This document shows, piece after piece, positions 54,961 through 64,000 of a stretch of 64,000 bases of DNA (positions are counted from its first letter, which is position 1; each line of letters begins with the position of its first letter). The notes beneath the pieces were generated by a model, which saw nothing but the letters and a program-made list of their open reading frames with translations, searched no databases and was not told the DNA's origin. The position numbers were made by a program, and so were the translations under genes. This DNA comes from Hemileia vastatrix (lineage: Eukaryota > Basidiomycota > Pucciniomycetes > Pucciniales > Zaghouaniaceae). The DNA is taken from positions 2,714,656-2,778,655 of the forward strand of contig JASXTE010000014.1 of NCBI GenBank assembly GCA_030280995.1, read 5' to 3'.

Positions 54961-56019
54961 ATCAAACTCACAATACTTGGATTTAAATGCGTGCTAGTGG
55001 TGGAAAATAGATGAATATAATATAGTTATAGCTTATATAAAGATAATATCAATTTATAAAGGCTTTGTAATATATTTCTGAATGATAATAATTGTGTCAT
55101 ATTGTTTATTTGAATTTTAGTAAGTAAGTGATGATCTAATAACCGCCAAAATCCTCCCTTACTTATAACAAAATCCACTGGAGTGCACAGACCTTCAATC
55201 CAGATGATGTCACTTCTATCCCTGGCAATTACAGCACTTTGAGGGCCCATCACCTCCCCATGGCGTCCACTTCAAGCAGATTCAACATGCAGACCTCCAG
55301 TAAGGACCCTCCATCACAATTAAGGATAACACAGACCCATACCATAAAAAGAAAATCCAGATAAAAGCGGATACAATAAAGAAACAGGTAAAATAACTCA
55401 TCCAAAGAGGATAAAATGAAACTCAAAGCATATAAAGGAAAAAAATGAAATTTCCAAGCCCCCAATAACATCCCCAAGCATCCATATTAACCCAGAAATG
55501 ACCTCCCAGCTCATAAATCTGTGAATATCAATCCAAGGAAGCAGGTTAAGTTGTCCAAACTGAGTGTATGCACCTGAAATAGATGTCTATGCTTCTGTAG
55601 GCGTTGTGAGTCCACTGGATATGTCCATATGACCTAAAATAAGCAGAAAAACAATCGTTATAGGCTATTAAGAGGCTAAAACCCACTTAAAGACATAAAT
55701 ATACATAACATACTGCATATTTCACTGAATATGAGATTTATGTATACATATAAGCTTATGTATGTCAATAATTACTTGATATCACTTAAGATAAATATAT
55801 ATTATGACTCCATTAACACCTTAATAAGTATTATTAGGCTATGGATAAGCTATTTAAGCTACTATAATTTATATAATAGAGTAATAATTATATATATATG
55901 TAATATAATCATATATATTATTATTTTAACCTTATTTTTAAGATATAAGCTTAATTTACCTAAGGTTATCTCATTTTAAGTATAGGAAATACTCACTCCT
56001 AGGGATATCTAGGCTGACA
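54961..56019 (-). repeat. D3 3' LTR, truncated
   Basis: It ends (plus strand) at CTAGGCTGACA next to the polypurine tract complement CTCCCTCACCC (56020-56030). Homology with the other D LTRs stops at about 54961 (AAACTCACAATACTTGG). In the full 5' LTR this point lies ~122 bp inside the end, so the terminal U5 part is lost. TGATGTCA is at 55205-55212. Confidence 0.88.
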
Positions 56020-56132
56020 CTCCCTCACCCAAAAAAAACAATAAAAAAATGTTAAGACATTTTAATTAAAAGTAAGGAGTGAATAGAAAAATTTATTAAA
56101 TTTTCTATAATACATATACTGAATAAACAGTA

Positions 56133-56912
56133 TTATTTTGATTTAAATTTTGTCAAGAGATTTTTAATATCAGAGATTTCATTTTCTGGAATCCACTGGT
56201 CATATACACTTGATTTATTTTTAAATCGTAATAGATACTCAACTCCCTTTTCTCTAGTAGGGTGTCTCTTTTTAAGTATATTTTCAATTTCTGCCTTTTC
56301 AACTATTTCTTCAGGTTGCTGTTTATGCTTTCCTGATCTTCTTGGAAATATAGCAGTATCATTAGAATGGTATGGTTTTATAAGAGAAATAGGAAATACT
56401 GGATATTTTCTATCATATGGTGCATATAGAATAACCTCAACAGCATTGTTACCAACCATCTTTTTAACTACAAATGGTCCAATTAATGGATCCTTCAATT
56501 TAACATTACCATTTAAATTGAGATGTAGTGTAGAAATAAGGACTTCATCACCCTCTTTGAACATTTGTTCCTTATGGGCTTTATCCCATCTTTTCTTCTC
56601 ATACTCAAACGCCTTATTTATACATTCTTGAGCATGTTTTTGGCATAATTCTTGCATTTGAAGAAAAGATTTAGTACCTGGATGGATATCCAATCTAGGT
56701 AATTTATTAAGAGTTTTAGCAGGGGTATTAGGTACATAACCCAACCATAACTCAAATGGCTTTTTGCCAGTGACAGAATGTACTGTACTATTGTATGCGA
56801 ATTCTAAACCTGGGATAAGGGTTACCCAATCATGAATGAATCTGTCATTGTCTTTAAAGTCAAGACCAAAAGCAAAATATCTTCTTATCATATCTTCTAA
56901 AGCTTGTATCAT
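56133..56912 (-). CDS. D3 integrase C-terminus with chromodomain
   Basis: A 259-codon open stretch, homologous to D2 49851-50632 and of the same length: MIQALEDMIRRYFAFGLDFK, HDWVTLIPGLEFAYNSTVHS, CQKHAQECINKAFEYEKKRW, KDPLIGPFVVKKMVGNNAVE and the chromodomain AEIENILKKRHPTREKGVEY then LLRFKNKSSVYDQWIPENEI. It is open but cut off from the core by shared lesions upstream. Confidence 0.86.
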   Translation of the reverse strand: MIQALEDMIRRYFAFGLDFKDNDRFIHDWVTLIPGLEFAYNSTVHSVTGKKPFELWLGYVPNTPAKTLNKLPRLDIHPGTKSFLQMQELCQKHAQECINKAFEYEKKRWDKAHKEQMFKEGDEVLISTLHLNLNGNVKLKDPLIGPFVVKKMVGNNAVEVILYAPYDRKYPVFPISLIKPYHSNDTAIFPRRSGKHKQQPEEIVEKAEIENILKKRHPTREKGVEYLLRFKNKSSVYDQWIPENEISDIKNLLTKFKSK

Positions 56913-57370
56913 TCTTTCTGCTAGCTCATCAGTTTGTGGATGGTGTGCTGTAGAAAGTTTTAATTGACACCCTGAAAAACCATAAGTGATGTCCAGAACT
57001 CAGAAGTAAATTTAGGATCTCTATCTGAGACTATTTCTTTGGGGAAACCTGCTATATTTAACATTTGTGTCCACCATAAAAAAGCTAAGTCCTATGCATA
57101 AACCTCTTTGTGGGTAGGAATAAACTTACACATTTTTGTAAATCTATCTACAATTACCCAGCAGGAGTTATAACTCTTATGCCCTGCTATTGGAAAACCT
57201 GTTACAAAGTCCATGTTAACTATATCACATGGAGCTTTTGGTTGCTCAAGTTGTTGTAATAAACCAGCTCTTTTTTCTGTTAATCTTTTAGATTTTTGAC
57301 AAGAATCACATGTCTCAACATATTTTTGAACATCCTCAGACATGTTTATCCACCAAGCTGTGTTTTTTAC
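56913..57370 (-). pseudogene. D3 integrase zinc domain and core
   Basis: MSEDVQKYVETCDSCQKSKR, NMDFVTGFPIAGHKSYNSCW, VIVDRFTKMCKFIPTHKEVY, then a TAG at 57092-57094, and after it AGFPKEIVSDRDPKFTSEFW. A one-base deletion between SLM and QLKLSTAHH shifts the frame before AERMIQ. Both lesions occur at the same places in D2. The catalytic D, D and E can be recognised in different frames. Confidence 0.84.
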
Positions 57371-58066
57371 TCAGGTTAATGCTTTATGGTAGTCAAAATG
57401 ACCTGCTAATATATCATCATGAAATATACTTAACATTAACTCCTTCATTGAAGGGGAAATTACAATTACATTACTTAATTTTTTCCTGTAATATATAGAA
57501 CCATCCTTAATGGAAAATTTTCCTTTCTCTAATGCCTCTTTATACTTATTTGGTAATGCTTTTATTAAAACATTCATTGAAGCATTAGATGGATCATTTA
57601 ATATTGTAGTGAGTTTACTCAGGTTAGGATCTGAAGAATACATGTCAAGAATTGATTGCATAAATTCATCCTCATGATCTACAATATAAATGCCATAAAT
57701 GTTAATAATCTCTGATTCAGGAACATAAGCAGGATTATCATCATTATTAGGCAGAGGTACTCTAGATAACAAATCTACATTAGAGTGTAAGGTTCCTGCT
57801 CTATGTGTAATAGTCATCTGTCCTCTGTATTCTTGTGCAGCTAATTGCCATCTAAACATGTGTCTATTAGGAGTTTTTATGTTTAAGAGTGACTTAACTG
57901 CACTACAGTCAGTTATTAACTCAAATTTTTTGTCTTCAAGGTAATAATGTAGCTTCTCAAGAGCCCATACTACTGCCAAACATTCAAGTTGAGTAGAACC
58001 ATATTTCAATTCACTACTTCTTAGAGTACATGAAATTTAGCAAATTACTACTTCTGACATTTTTCT
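57371..58066 (-). pseudogene. D3 RNase H and tether
   Basis: KYGSTQLECLAVVWALEKLH, YYLEDKKFELITDCSAVKSL, THRAGTLHSNVDLLSRVPLP and FHDDILAGHFDYHKALT. The frame is open from 58009. A TAA near 58036-58040 (where others have ICYMSRTL) separates it from the RT frame. The histidine that begins the zinc domain is present. Confidence 0.83.
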
Positions 58067-59428
58067 TTAAATAAGTTTTTTTTGATGCAAAGCAGCACCC
58101 AGACCAAAAAAACTTGCATCTGTATATAATACAAAAGGCACTTTGAAATCTGGTAATCCCAAGATAGGAGCTGTCATCAACCATTCTCTCAACTTATCAA
58201 AAGCCTTTTGTCTTTCATTATTCCAAATGAAAGCTTCTGATTTCTTTATCAGTGTGGTCAATAGTGCAGCAATTAACTGGTAGTTTTTTATATATTGTCT
58301 ATAATAACCACACATACCAAGAAAAGATTGTACATCCTTTAAATTTTGAGGAATGCCAATATTCTTTATTGCAGCCACTTTATTTTGGTCTACACATATT
58401 TGTAAGCCAGATACACTATGACCAAGCACTTTTAAAGACTCAAACTCAAATTTACATTTTTTCAACGCAAGGGTCATTTTTATTTCATCCATGTTTTGAA
58501 ATACCTTCTTTAAATGGATTAAGTGTTCATCATATGTCTTAGAGAACACTATGATTTCATCAATGTATACCATTAACCATCCTTCAATCATTTCATTATG
58601 AAATGTTATATCCATTAATTTCTGAAATACTAAAGGAGCATTTTTTGGTCCAAATGGAATCCTGACATATTTATATATTCCCATATGTGTTGTTATCAAG
58701 AAAAACTTTTGTGAATTCTTTTCTACAGGAATCTGATGGTACCCTTTATTTCCATCTAGGAAACTTATATATTTAGCACCTTTAAGGGTAGCATGTATAG
58801 AGGCAATCCTTGGCTAGGGATAAATATCATCCACTGTGAATGTATTTAATGATCTATAATCACTGCACAGTCTTGCTTTATCTTGTTCATAAGAAATTAG
58901 CACTGGTGATATTACACAATATTTTGGTGTAGTTTCAAACTTTTCAAGAATGTTCATTTTTAATAACATCTTAATATTATCCTCTATGTCTTTCCTCTTC
59001 TTTGGTGAAGCAGGGTATGGTTTCTTTTTAAGACTAGAAGGAATATTATTCATATCACAGGTTAAACTAATCTTCATTTGATGATCTTTTACAAGGACAA
59101 GTTCATTTGTACCATGTGCAAAAGCCATTGGAAATGCTTTAATTAAGTCCAAAATATTATTTTTCTCAGCTTCACTTATCTGAGTGCCAAATGATGCTTT
59201 TGAAATTTCTGTTTCCAGAAGTTCCATCTCTTTGGATTCTCTTCCTTTGCACGGAATATTTATTACTGACTCAATGTGTAAGACTGTGTTAAAAGAATTT
59301 ATTTTAAATTTCCTTTTACCATTCATGCCAATTGTAGAAGTATTATTAGCAGGGTTTAATTTTACACCAAACTTAGTCAGAATATAATTTCCAATGATAA
59401 AACAGTTACTACAGTTAGTATTATCCAT
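58067..59428 (-). pseudogene. D3 reverse transcriptase with YIDE box
   Basis: The upstream part (58814-59428) reads MNGKRKFKINSFNTVLHIES, FPMAFAHGTNELVLV and YCVISPVLISYEQDKARLCS; a TAG after DIYP interrupts it. The downstream part (58067-58699) reads THMGIYKYVRIPFGPKNAPL, then MVYIDEIIVFSKTYDEH. The second catalytic aspartate of YIDD is GAA (58556-58558), so polymerase activity should be lost. The segment ends with YTDASFFGLGAALHQKKLI of RNase H. Confidence 0.87.
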
Positions 59429-59515
59429 GACTACTAAGTTACAAGTTACTCTTACATAACCATGTTGATGTTTAAAGAAAACAGCAGCTTTTTATCTACC
59501 AATGGGGTTTAGTAC

Positions 59516-60250
59516 TTATCCAAAACCTCTCCAATTTTTACTTTGAAGGGGTTCAAGCTTAGACTTATATTCACTATCAATTTTCTGTAATGTATTAGTA
59601 GAAACAGCAGAACCAGCAGCTCCTGTGTCCAATACTATATCAACATTTTCAGCAGAAATGATAGCTGGAACCGTGATAAGTGTCATTCTAAAGTTATCAG
59701 CTTGTATATCTTTAATGATTTCAGCATCCTCAAAATTCATTAAAGATTCAGTTGAGTCCATATTCAATATTGGATTGTCAAAGATGGACAAATCATCTTC
59801 CAAAATACAGACTTCATGTTCATCACTATATGAGATATTACTGTCATAATCACTTGAATCTTTATTTTTCTCTGTTTCAATTTCAGATTCATGTTGATTT
59901 TCAACAATATTTATATTCTTCTCACATTTGTGACCTTTAACCCAAGGTTTGCTACACTTATAACAAGTATTTGTTTCATACTTTTTTGGTACTACAGGTG
60001 CAGTAGGTTTTTTCTGCTTCTCCTGAAGTGTTTTTAAATTCTGATTTTTAACAGGTTCAATTGCTTCATACTTATGGTTTAGTAATATTTCATTGCAAAT
60101 ATTAATAAAGTCAGAATATTCAGTAACATTTATTGTTCTAGCTACAACAATGTCTCTGACAGATATAGGTAATTTATATATTATCTTATCTTTCCGTAAG
60201 TTAAAATCCATGTTAGGCTCAATGGCTTTTAATATTTTATTTAAATTCAC
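59516..60250 (-). pseudogene. D3 gag knuckle and protease
   Basis: MNLNKILKAIEPNMDFNLRK, SVRDIVVARTINVTEYSDFI, then the knuckle CYKCSKPWVKGHKC, an acidic linker (HESEIETEKNKDSSDYDSN) and the protease site VDIVLDTGAAGSAVSTNTLQ (D-T-G). The frame is open across gag and protease, which suggests that these are normally fused in this family. Its 5' part is missing because of the deletion near 60255. Confidence 0.84.
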
Positions 60251-60699
60251 TAAATCATATTTAAGAGTTAGAGAAAAATGTTCATTCTCTAATTCTTTAT
60301 TACGTGTTTACAGTTGAGAAATATTTAATGTTAAGGATGAAATTGTATCACTTGTGAGCTTAACTGTTTGTTCCTCACAATCAGTCATTCTATTCCACAA
60401 TGCTGAAACAATTCTATGGACAGTTGGATTATTATTAAAATACTCCATGTCTTCCTTCTCAATTCTCTTACTCTCTTTTGAACTTCTCATCTCACTAGTA
60501 AGTGGTGGCAACTGAGGACTAACTGTATTAAAAATACTACTGTTGTTATTGACAAAAGACAAGTCAGGTGTATCTACATTAAAAGTAAATTTTCTTAAGT
60601 CCTCCTCTATTTTCTGCACAGATTTGACATCAATAATATTACCTACATTGTAATTATCAGTATTGTGTTCAATCTGAGAGGGTAATCTACTTACCACGG
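60251..60699 (-). pseudogene. D3 ORF2 with deletion junction
   Basis: VSRLPSQIEHNTDNYNVGNI, QKIEEDLRKFTFNVDTPDLS, ESKRIEKEDMEYFNNNPTVH and LTLNISQL. The start codon of D1 (ATG) is GTG here, followed by GTAAGT (60689-60694). Near 60260 the sequence jumps from ENEHFSLTLKYD to the capsid middle NLNKILKAIE, removing ~740 bp relative to D2. Confidence 0.78.
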
Positions 60700-61234
60700 G
60701 ATTTGCGTGAGCCCTGATTTTTGGAGCCTTTGTTTTCCCTTGTAGGGGTGAAGTGAGAAAGTCTTATGAGGAGGAGGATCCTTGTTGCAGTTGTGACTGG
60801 ACCATTGTTGATGAAACCAATCCCACTTCCATTTGTCTACCAGTATTTTCTCCTGGGAGTGATGTGAACCTCCTGGGGTAGGGGTTTGCTGACTTAGCTG
60901 GCCTCCCTTTAGCTCTGCCAGTGATTGCTTCATCTTCTGGAATCACACCTTGCAATTGTTCTGTAATTGATCTACCTCCTTGAGAATGAGAGACTTTGAT
61001 TCCTCCAACTTCAGGACCTGTTTTTCCAGATGGGATAGTTGATCCTGAAGAGGAGGAGACATCTTTCTTATGGTAATCTTTTTTAAGAGGGTGTCTTTTT
61101 CCTCTATGCTCATTTTCTCTGCCTGGGGGTATGACAGACCCTCCATGGTTATGTCCTGGAGAAATATTTTTATTAGCTTTAGACCTGGTATTATAAGCAG
61201 GATTTTCACTTACATTGTCCTGAGGAGCACTCAT
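60691..61234 (-). pseudogene. D3 ORF1 (N-terminal gag-like)
   Basis: MSAPQDNVSENPAYNTRSKA, then out of frame because of four extra bases shared with D1. The main frame gives MEGLSYPQAEKMSIEEKDTL, KQVLKLEESKSLILKEVDQL and VDKWKWDWFHQQW, ending PW-TAA at 60691. A further frameshift near 60940 separates the coiled coil from the KWKWDW block. Confidence 0.77.
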
Positions 61235-61742
61235 ATTGATAAGAATAACAATATATCACGTCTACATAAAGGAAACCTATTGGAATTAGTAGATTAAAAG
61301 TATTATCAATTTTATTACTAATAAAAAGCACTGGAGCTTACCCTGAATTTAAATCTTTATTTATTTAAATAAAATGTAATAAAAATTCAAAAAAATCTGT
61401 TAATAATAAGAAAATAAGTTTAACTAGACTTTTCTAAGGGTGAATTAATAGCTTACCAGGCTTTAACCAAATACCAATTTAATTGGATGTTATATTGGTG
61501 ACCAAATACCAAGTGAGATTGGGTTTATATTGGGTACAGTTACTACTGTAAATACTTAATTTTTATTATAAAAAATTAGTACAATTATTATAAGGGTTCT
61601 TTTCCACAATAACTGAGTTATGATGACCCACTAATATGCAGCAGACCTAAATATTTGGTTAGTTTGAGCTATACTAAAGTAAAAATCACATCCCGAGGCT
61701 TATACTAAATAATAAGTAAAAAATTAAGGAAAGACCCCCAAT
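61235..61742 (-). other. D3 leader with primer-binding site
   Basis: The minus-strand PBS TGGGGGTCTTTCC ends at 61740 beside the 2-base spacer. The leader carries the same TTGGTATTTGGT pair (about 61470-61515) as D1 and D2 and no open frame. Confidence 0.75.
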
Positions 61743-62920
61743 TGTCAGTGTATCTAGTATATAAGTATGATTTTAATAATATTTATTAATGGTTCTACTA
61801 CTTATTAATAAATGATTTAGTTATTAAACCTCAGGGGAAAACTAATAAAATAGTTATACTCAAATAAAACTCACAATACTTGGATTTAAATGTGTGCTAG
61901 GGGTGGAAAATAGATGAATATTATATACTTATAGCTTATATAAAGATAATATCAATTTATAAAGGCTTTTTAATATATTTCTGAATGATAATAATTGTTT
62001 TATATTGTTTATTGGAATTTTAGTAAGTAAGTGATGATCTAATAACCGCCAAAATCCTCCCTTACTTAAATCAAAATCCACTGGAGTGCACAAACCTTCA
62101 ATCCAGATGATGTCACTGATATCCCGGGCAATCACAGAGCTGTGAGGGCCCATCACCTCCCCATGGCTTCCACTTCAAGAAGATTCAACACCCAGACCTC
62201 CAGTAAGGACCCTCCATCACAATTAATGATAACACAGACCCATACCATAAATAGAAAATCCAGATAAAGGTGATACCATAAAGAAACAGGTAAAATAACT
62301 CATCCAAAGAGGATATAATGAAACCCAAAGCATATAAAGAAACAAATAAAATTTCCAAGCCCCCAATAACATCCCTAAGCATCCATATTAACCCAGAAAT
62401 GACCTCCCAGCCCATAATTCCGTGAATATCAATCCAAGGAAGCAGATTAAGTTGTCCAAACTGAGTGTATGCGCCTGAAATAGATTTCTATTCTTCTGTA
62501 GGCGTTGTGAGTCCACTGGACACGTCCATATGGCCTAAAATAAGCAGAAAAACAATATTTATAGGCTATGAAGAGGCTAAAACCTACTTATAGACCTAAA
62601 TATACATAATATACTGCATATTTCACTGAATATGAGATTTATGTATACATATAAGCTTATGTATGTCAATAATTACTTAATATCACTTAAGATAAATATA
62701 TATTATGACTCCATTAACACCTTAATAAGTATTATTTGGCTATGGATAAGCTATTTAAACTACTATAAGTTATATAATAGAGTAATAATTATATATATAT
62801 GTAATATAATCATATATATTATTATTTTAACCTTATTTTTAAGATATAAGCTTATTTTACCTAAGGTTATCTTATTTTAAGTATAAGAAATACTCAGTCC
62901 TAGGGATATCTAGCCTGACA
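61743..62920 (-). repeat. D3 5' LTR
   Basis: A full 1178-bp LTR, reading on the minus strand TGTCAGGCTAGATATC to CACTGACA. TGATGTCA (plus strand) is at 62108-62115. It abuts TTAACATTACCTTG of fragment E at 62921. Confidence 0.92.
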
Positions 62921-64000
62921 TTAACATTACCTTGTAAGTTAAAATGTAGAGTTGAAATTAAGAATTCACTTCCTTTTTTAAATTCAAATTCTTTATGAGA
63001 TATATCCCACATTTTTTTTCATATTCAAATGCTTTTTGAATGCATTCTTCTGAATGCTTTCTACAAATTTTTTTCGTATTAATAAAATATTTAGTACCAG
63101 GGTGTATGTCTAACCTTAGTGATTTTTTTAAATGATTTACTGGTGAATTTGGTACATATCCCAGCCAGAGCTCAAATGGTTTTTTCTCTGTTACAGAATG
63201 AGTTATGCTTTTATAAGAAAATTCAAGGCCAAGAATTATTGTTACCCAGTCATGTGTGAAATTCTCTTTGTCTTTATGTTCTAATCCAAAGTTACAATAT
63301 CTTCTGATCATATCTTTCAGAGTCTGTATCATTCTCTAAGCCAGATCATCAGTTTCCGGATGGTGTGCTGTATAAAATTTCAATTGAAAAACTGATACTT
63401 CCATCAAAGATTTCCAGAGCTCTGAAGTAAATTTAGGGTCTCTGTCAGAGATTATGGCTTTGTGGAACCCAGAAGTACTCATCATTTGAGTCCACCATAT
63501 CAATGCCAAGTCTTTTGCAGATACCTCTTTTTGAGTAGGAATAAGCTTACACATTTTTGTTAGGCTATCCCTAATTATCCAGAAAGAATTGAAATTTCCT
63601 TTCCTTCCAATGGAAAGCCAGTTACAAATTCCATTTTTATATTATCTCATGCAGCTTTGGGCTGCTCTATTTGTTGCAACAACCCACCTATATTCCCAGT
63701 TAATCTTTTAAATTTTTGACAAAATTCACATGTTTCAATGTATTTTTTTCCAACTTCTTTCATGATTATTGAGTAGGCTGTGTTTTTAACTCAAGTTAGT
63801 GTTTTTTTAAAACAAAATGACCAGCTAAGATGTCATCATGGAAAGTACTTAAAATTAACTCTTTCATAGATGGCGGTATAACTATTACATTTCTTAGCTT
63901 TTTTTCTGTAATATATTATCCATCTTCAATTGACAGTTTAATTTTTCCAATGCATTTTTATAATTTTGAGGTAAAGTTTAAATTAATGCACTAACGGAGT
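62921..64000 (-). pseudogene. Fragment E: integrase of a fourth B/D-lineage element
   Basis: On the minus strand from 64000: a piece of the RNase H-integrase linker (ALEKIKLSIEDG), CHDDILAGHFVL, MCKLIPTQKEVSAKDLALIW, AIISDRDPKFTSELWKSLME, QLKFYTAHHPETDDLA then TAG, RMIQTLKDMIRRYCNFGLEH, HDWVTIILGLEFSYKS and PFELWLGYVPNSPVNHLKKS, ending at HFNLQGNV where D3 begins. It differs from B and D throughout, so it is a separate family. It continues beyond the window. The integrase tail and chromodomain that should follow are not found on the other side of D3. Confidence 0.83.

Larger units (their letters stand above)
54961..62920 (-). mobile_element. LTR retrotransposon D3, gag-deleted
   Basis: A minus-strand member of family D: 5' LTR 61743-62920, 3' LTR 54961-56019 (missing ~120 bp of its U5 end). 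The interior has ORF1, ORF2, a capsid with a ~740-bp deletion, protease, RT with a YIDE box, RNase H, integrase and chromodomain. The 5' LTR is fused to integrase sequence of fragment E, so D3 inserted in E, but the other half of E is missing on the left. A target duplication cannot be checked. Confidence 0.9.

Noticed and set aside
55731..55979. An 82-codon Ile/Tyr-rich plus-strand frame, repeated at 62632-62880
   Set aside because: It lies antisense in the AT-rich U3 of both D3 LTRs. It is repeated only because the LTR is repeated.
1..64000. tRNA or rRNA genes
   Set aside because: No cloverleaf with the GTTC-A/CCA-type boxes and no rRNA core sequence was seen by eye. A tRNAscan-SE/Infernal run would be decisive.

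Overview
The window is a retrotransposon graveyard from a large, AT-rich fungal genome. It holds at least six Ty3/gypsy-type LTR retrotransposons or fragments of them, several nested in one another, plus DNA-transposon traces and two small non-retroelement gene-like loci. I see no conserved housekeeping gene, rRNA, tRNA or CRISPR array. The integrase-linked chromodomains, ~50-bp GT-AG introns and polymerase styles (FIDD with an ENPGIRRF block; YIDD with a DGNKGYHQ block) resemble what I recall from basidiomycetes, especially rust fungi (Pucciniales). That host assignment rests on memory of protein style, not on a search.

Layout. (1) 1-8923, minus: element A1, a gypsy element without a chromodomain. 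It runs from its 5' LTR (7947-8923) through gag, protease, RT, RNase H and integrase to a repeat-rich 3' untranslated region that leaves the window at base 1. (2) 8939-9755, plus: a small predicted three-exon gene of unknown function, followed by a purine-rich low-complexity stretch. (3) 10599-16539, minus: element C, a chromovirus with a 5' LTR, gag, PR-RT, RNase H, integrase and chromodomain. Its integrase is split by a 261-bp CACTA-type miniature transposon (11315-11575, 3-bp target duplication). No 3' LTR of C is visible. (4) 17049-~33960, plus: element A2, a decayed relative of A1, split within gag by (5) 17796-26258, plus: element B, a complete chromovirus-like copy with both LTRs and a perfect 5-bp target duplication (GATCT). 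A2 ends in an array of a ~20-nt motif. (6) 34640-35391, minus: a broken gene with two CX2CX6C-like fingers. (7) 35628-41622, plus: D1, an internally deleted member of family D (TSD ATTAT). (8) 42007: the terminus of a second CACTA-like element. (9) 43085-51928, plus: D2, the longest family D copy (TSD CCTTA), inserted near the centre of an imperfect inverted repeat. (10) 52441-54960: AT-rich DNA with nothing recognisable. (11) 54961-62920, minus: D3, a third D copy with a gag deletion and a truncated 3' LTR, inserted in (12) 62921-64000, minus: fragment E, the integrase region of another relative of B and D.

How the parts relate. B, D and E are one lineage (ORF1 with a KWxWDW motif, gag with a CX2CX7HXC knuckle, YIDD RT, integrase ending in a chromodomain). 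A1 and A2 are a second lineage and C a third. Every element is damaged by stops, frameshifts or deletions, so nothing here looks autonomous. The most interesting signals are short motifs repeated inside the elements: a motif recurring in both coding and non-coding parts of family A, six near-copies of a TTTCAGTTGA...TCCTG motif in the B leader, and inactivating lesions shared between separate D copies, which imply spread after inactivation. All coordinates and alignments were made by eye.
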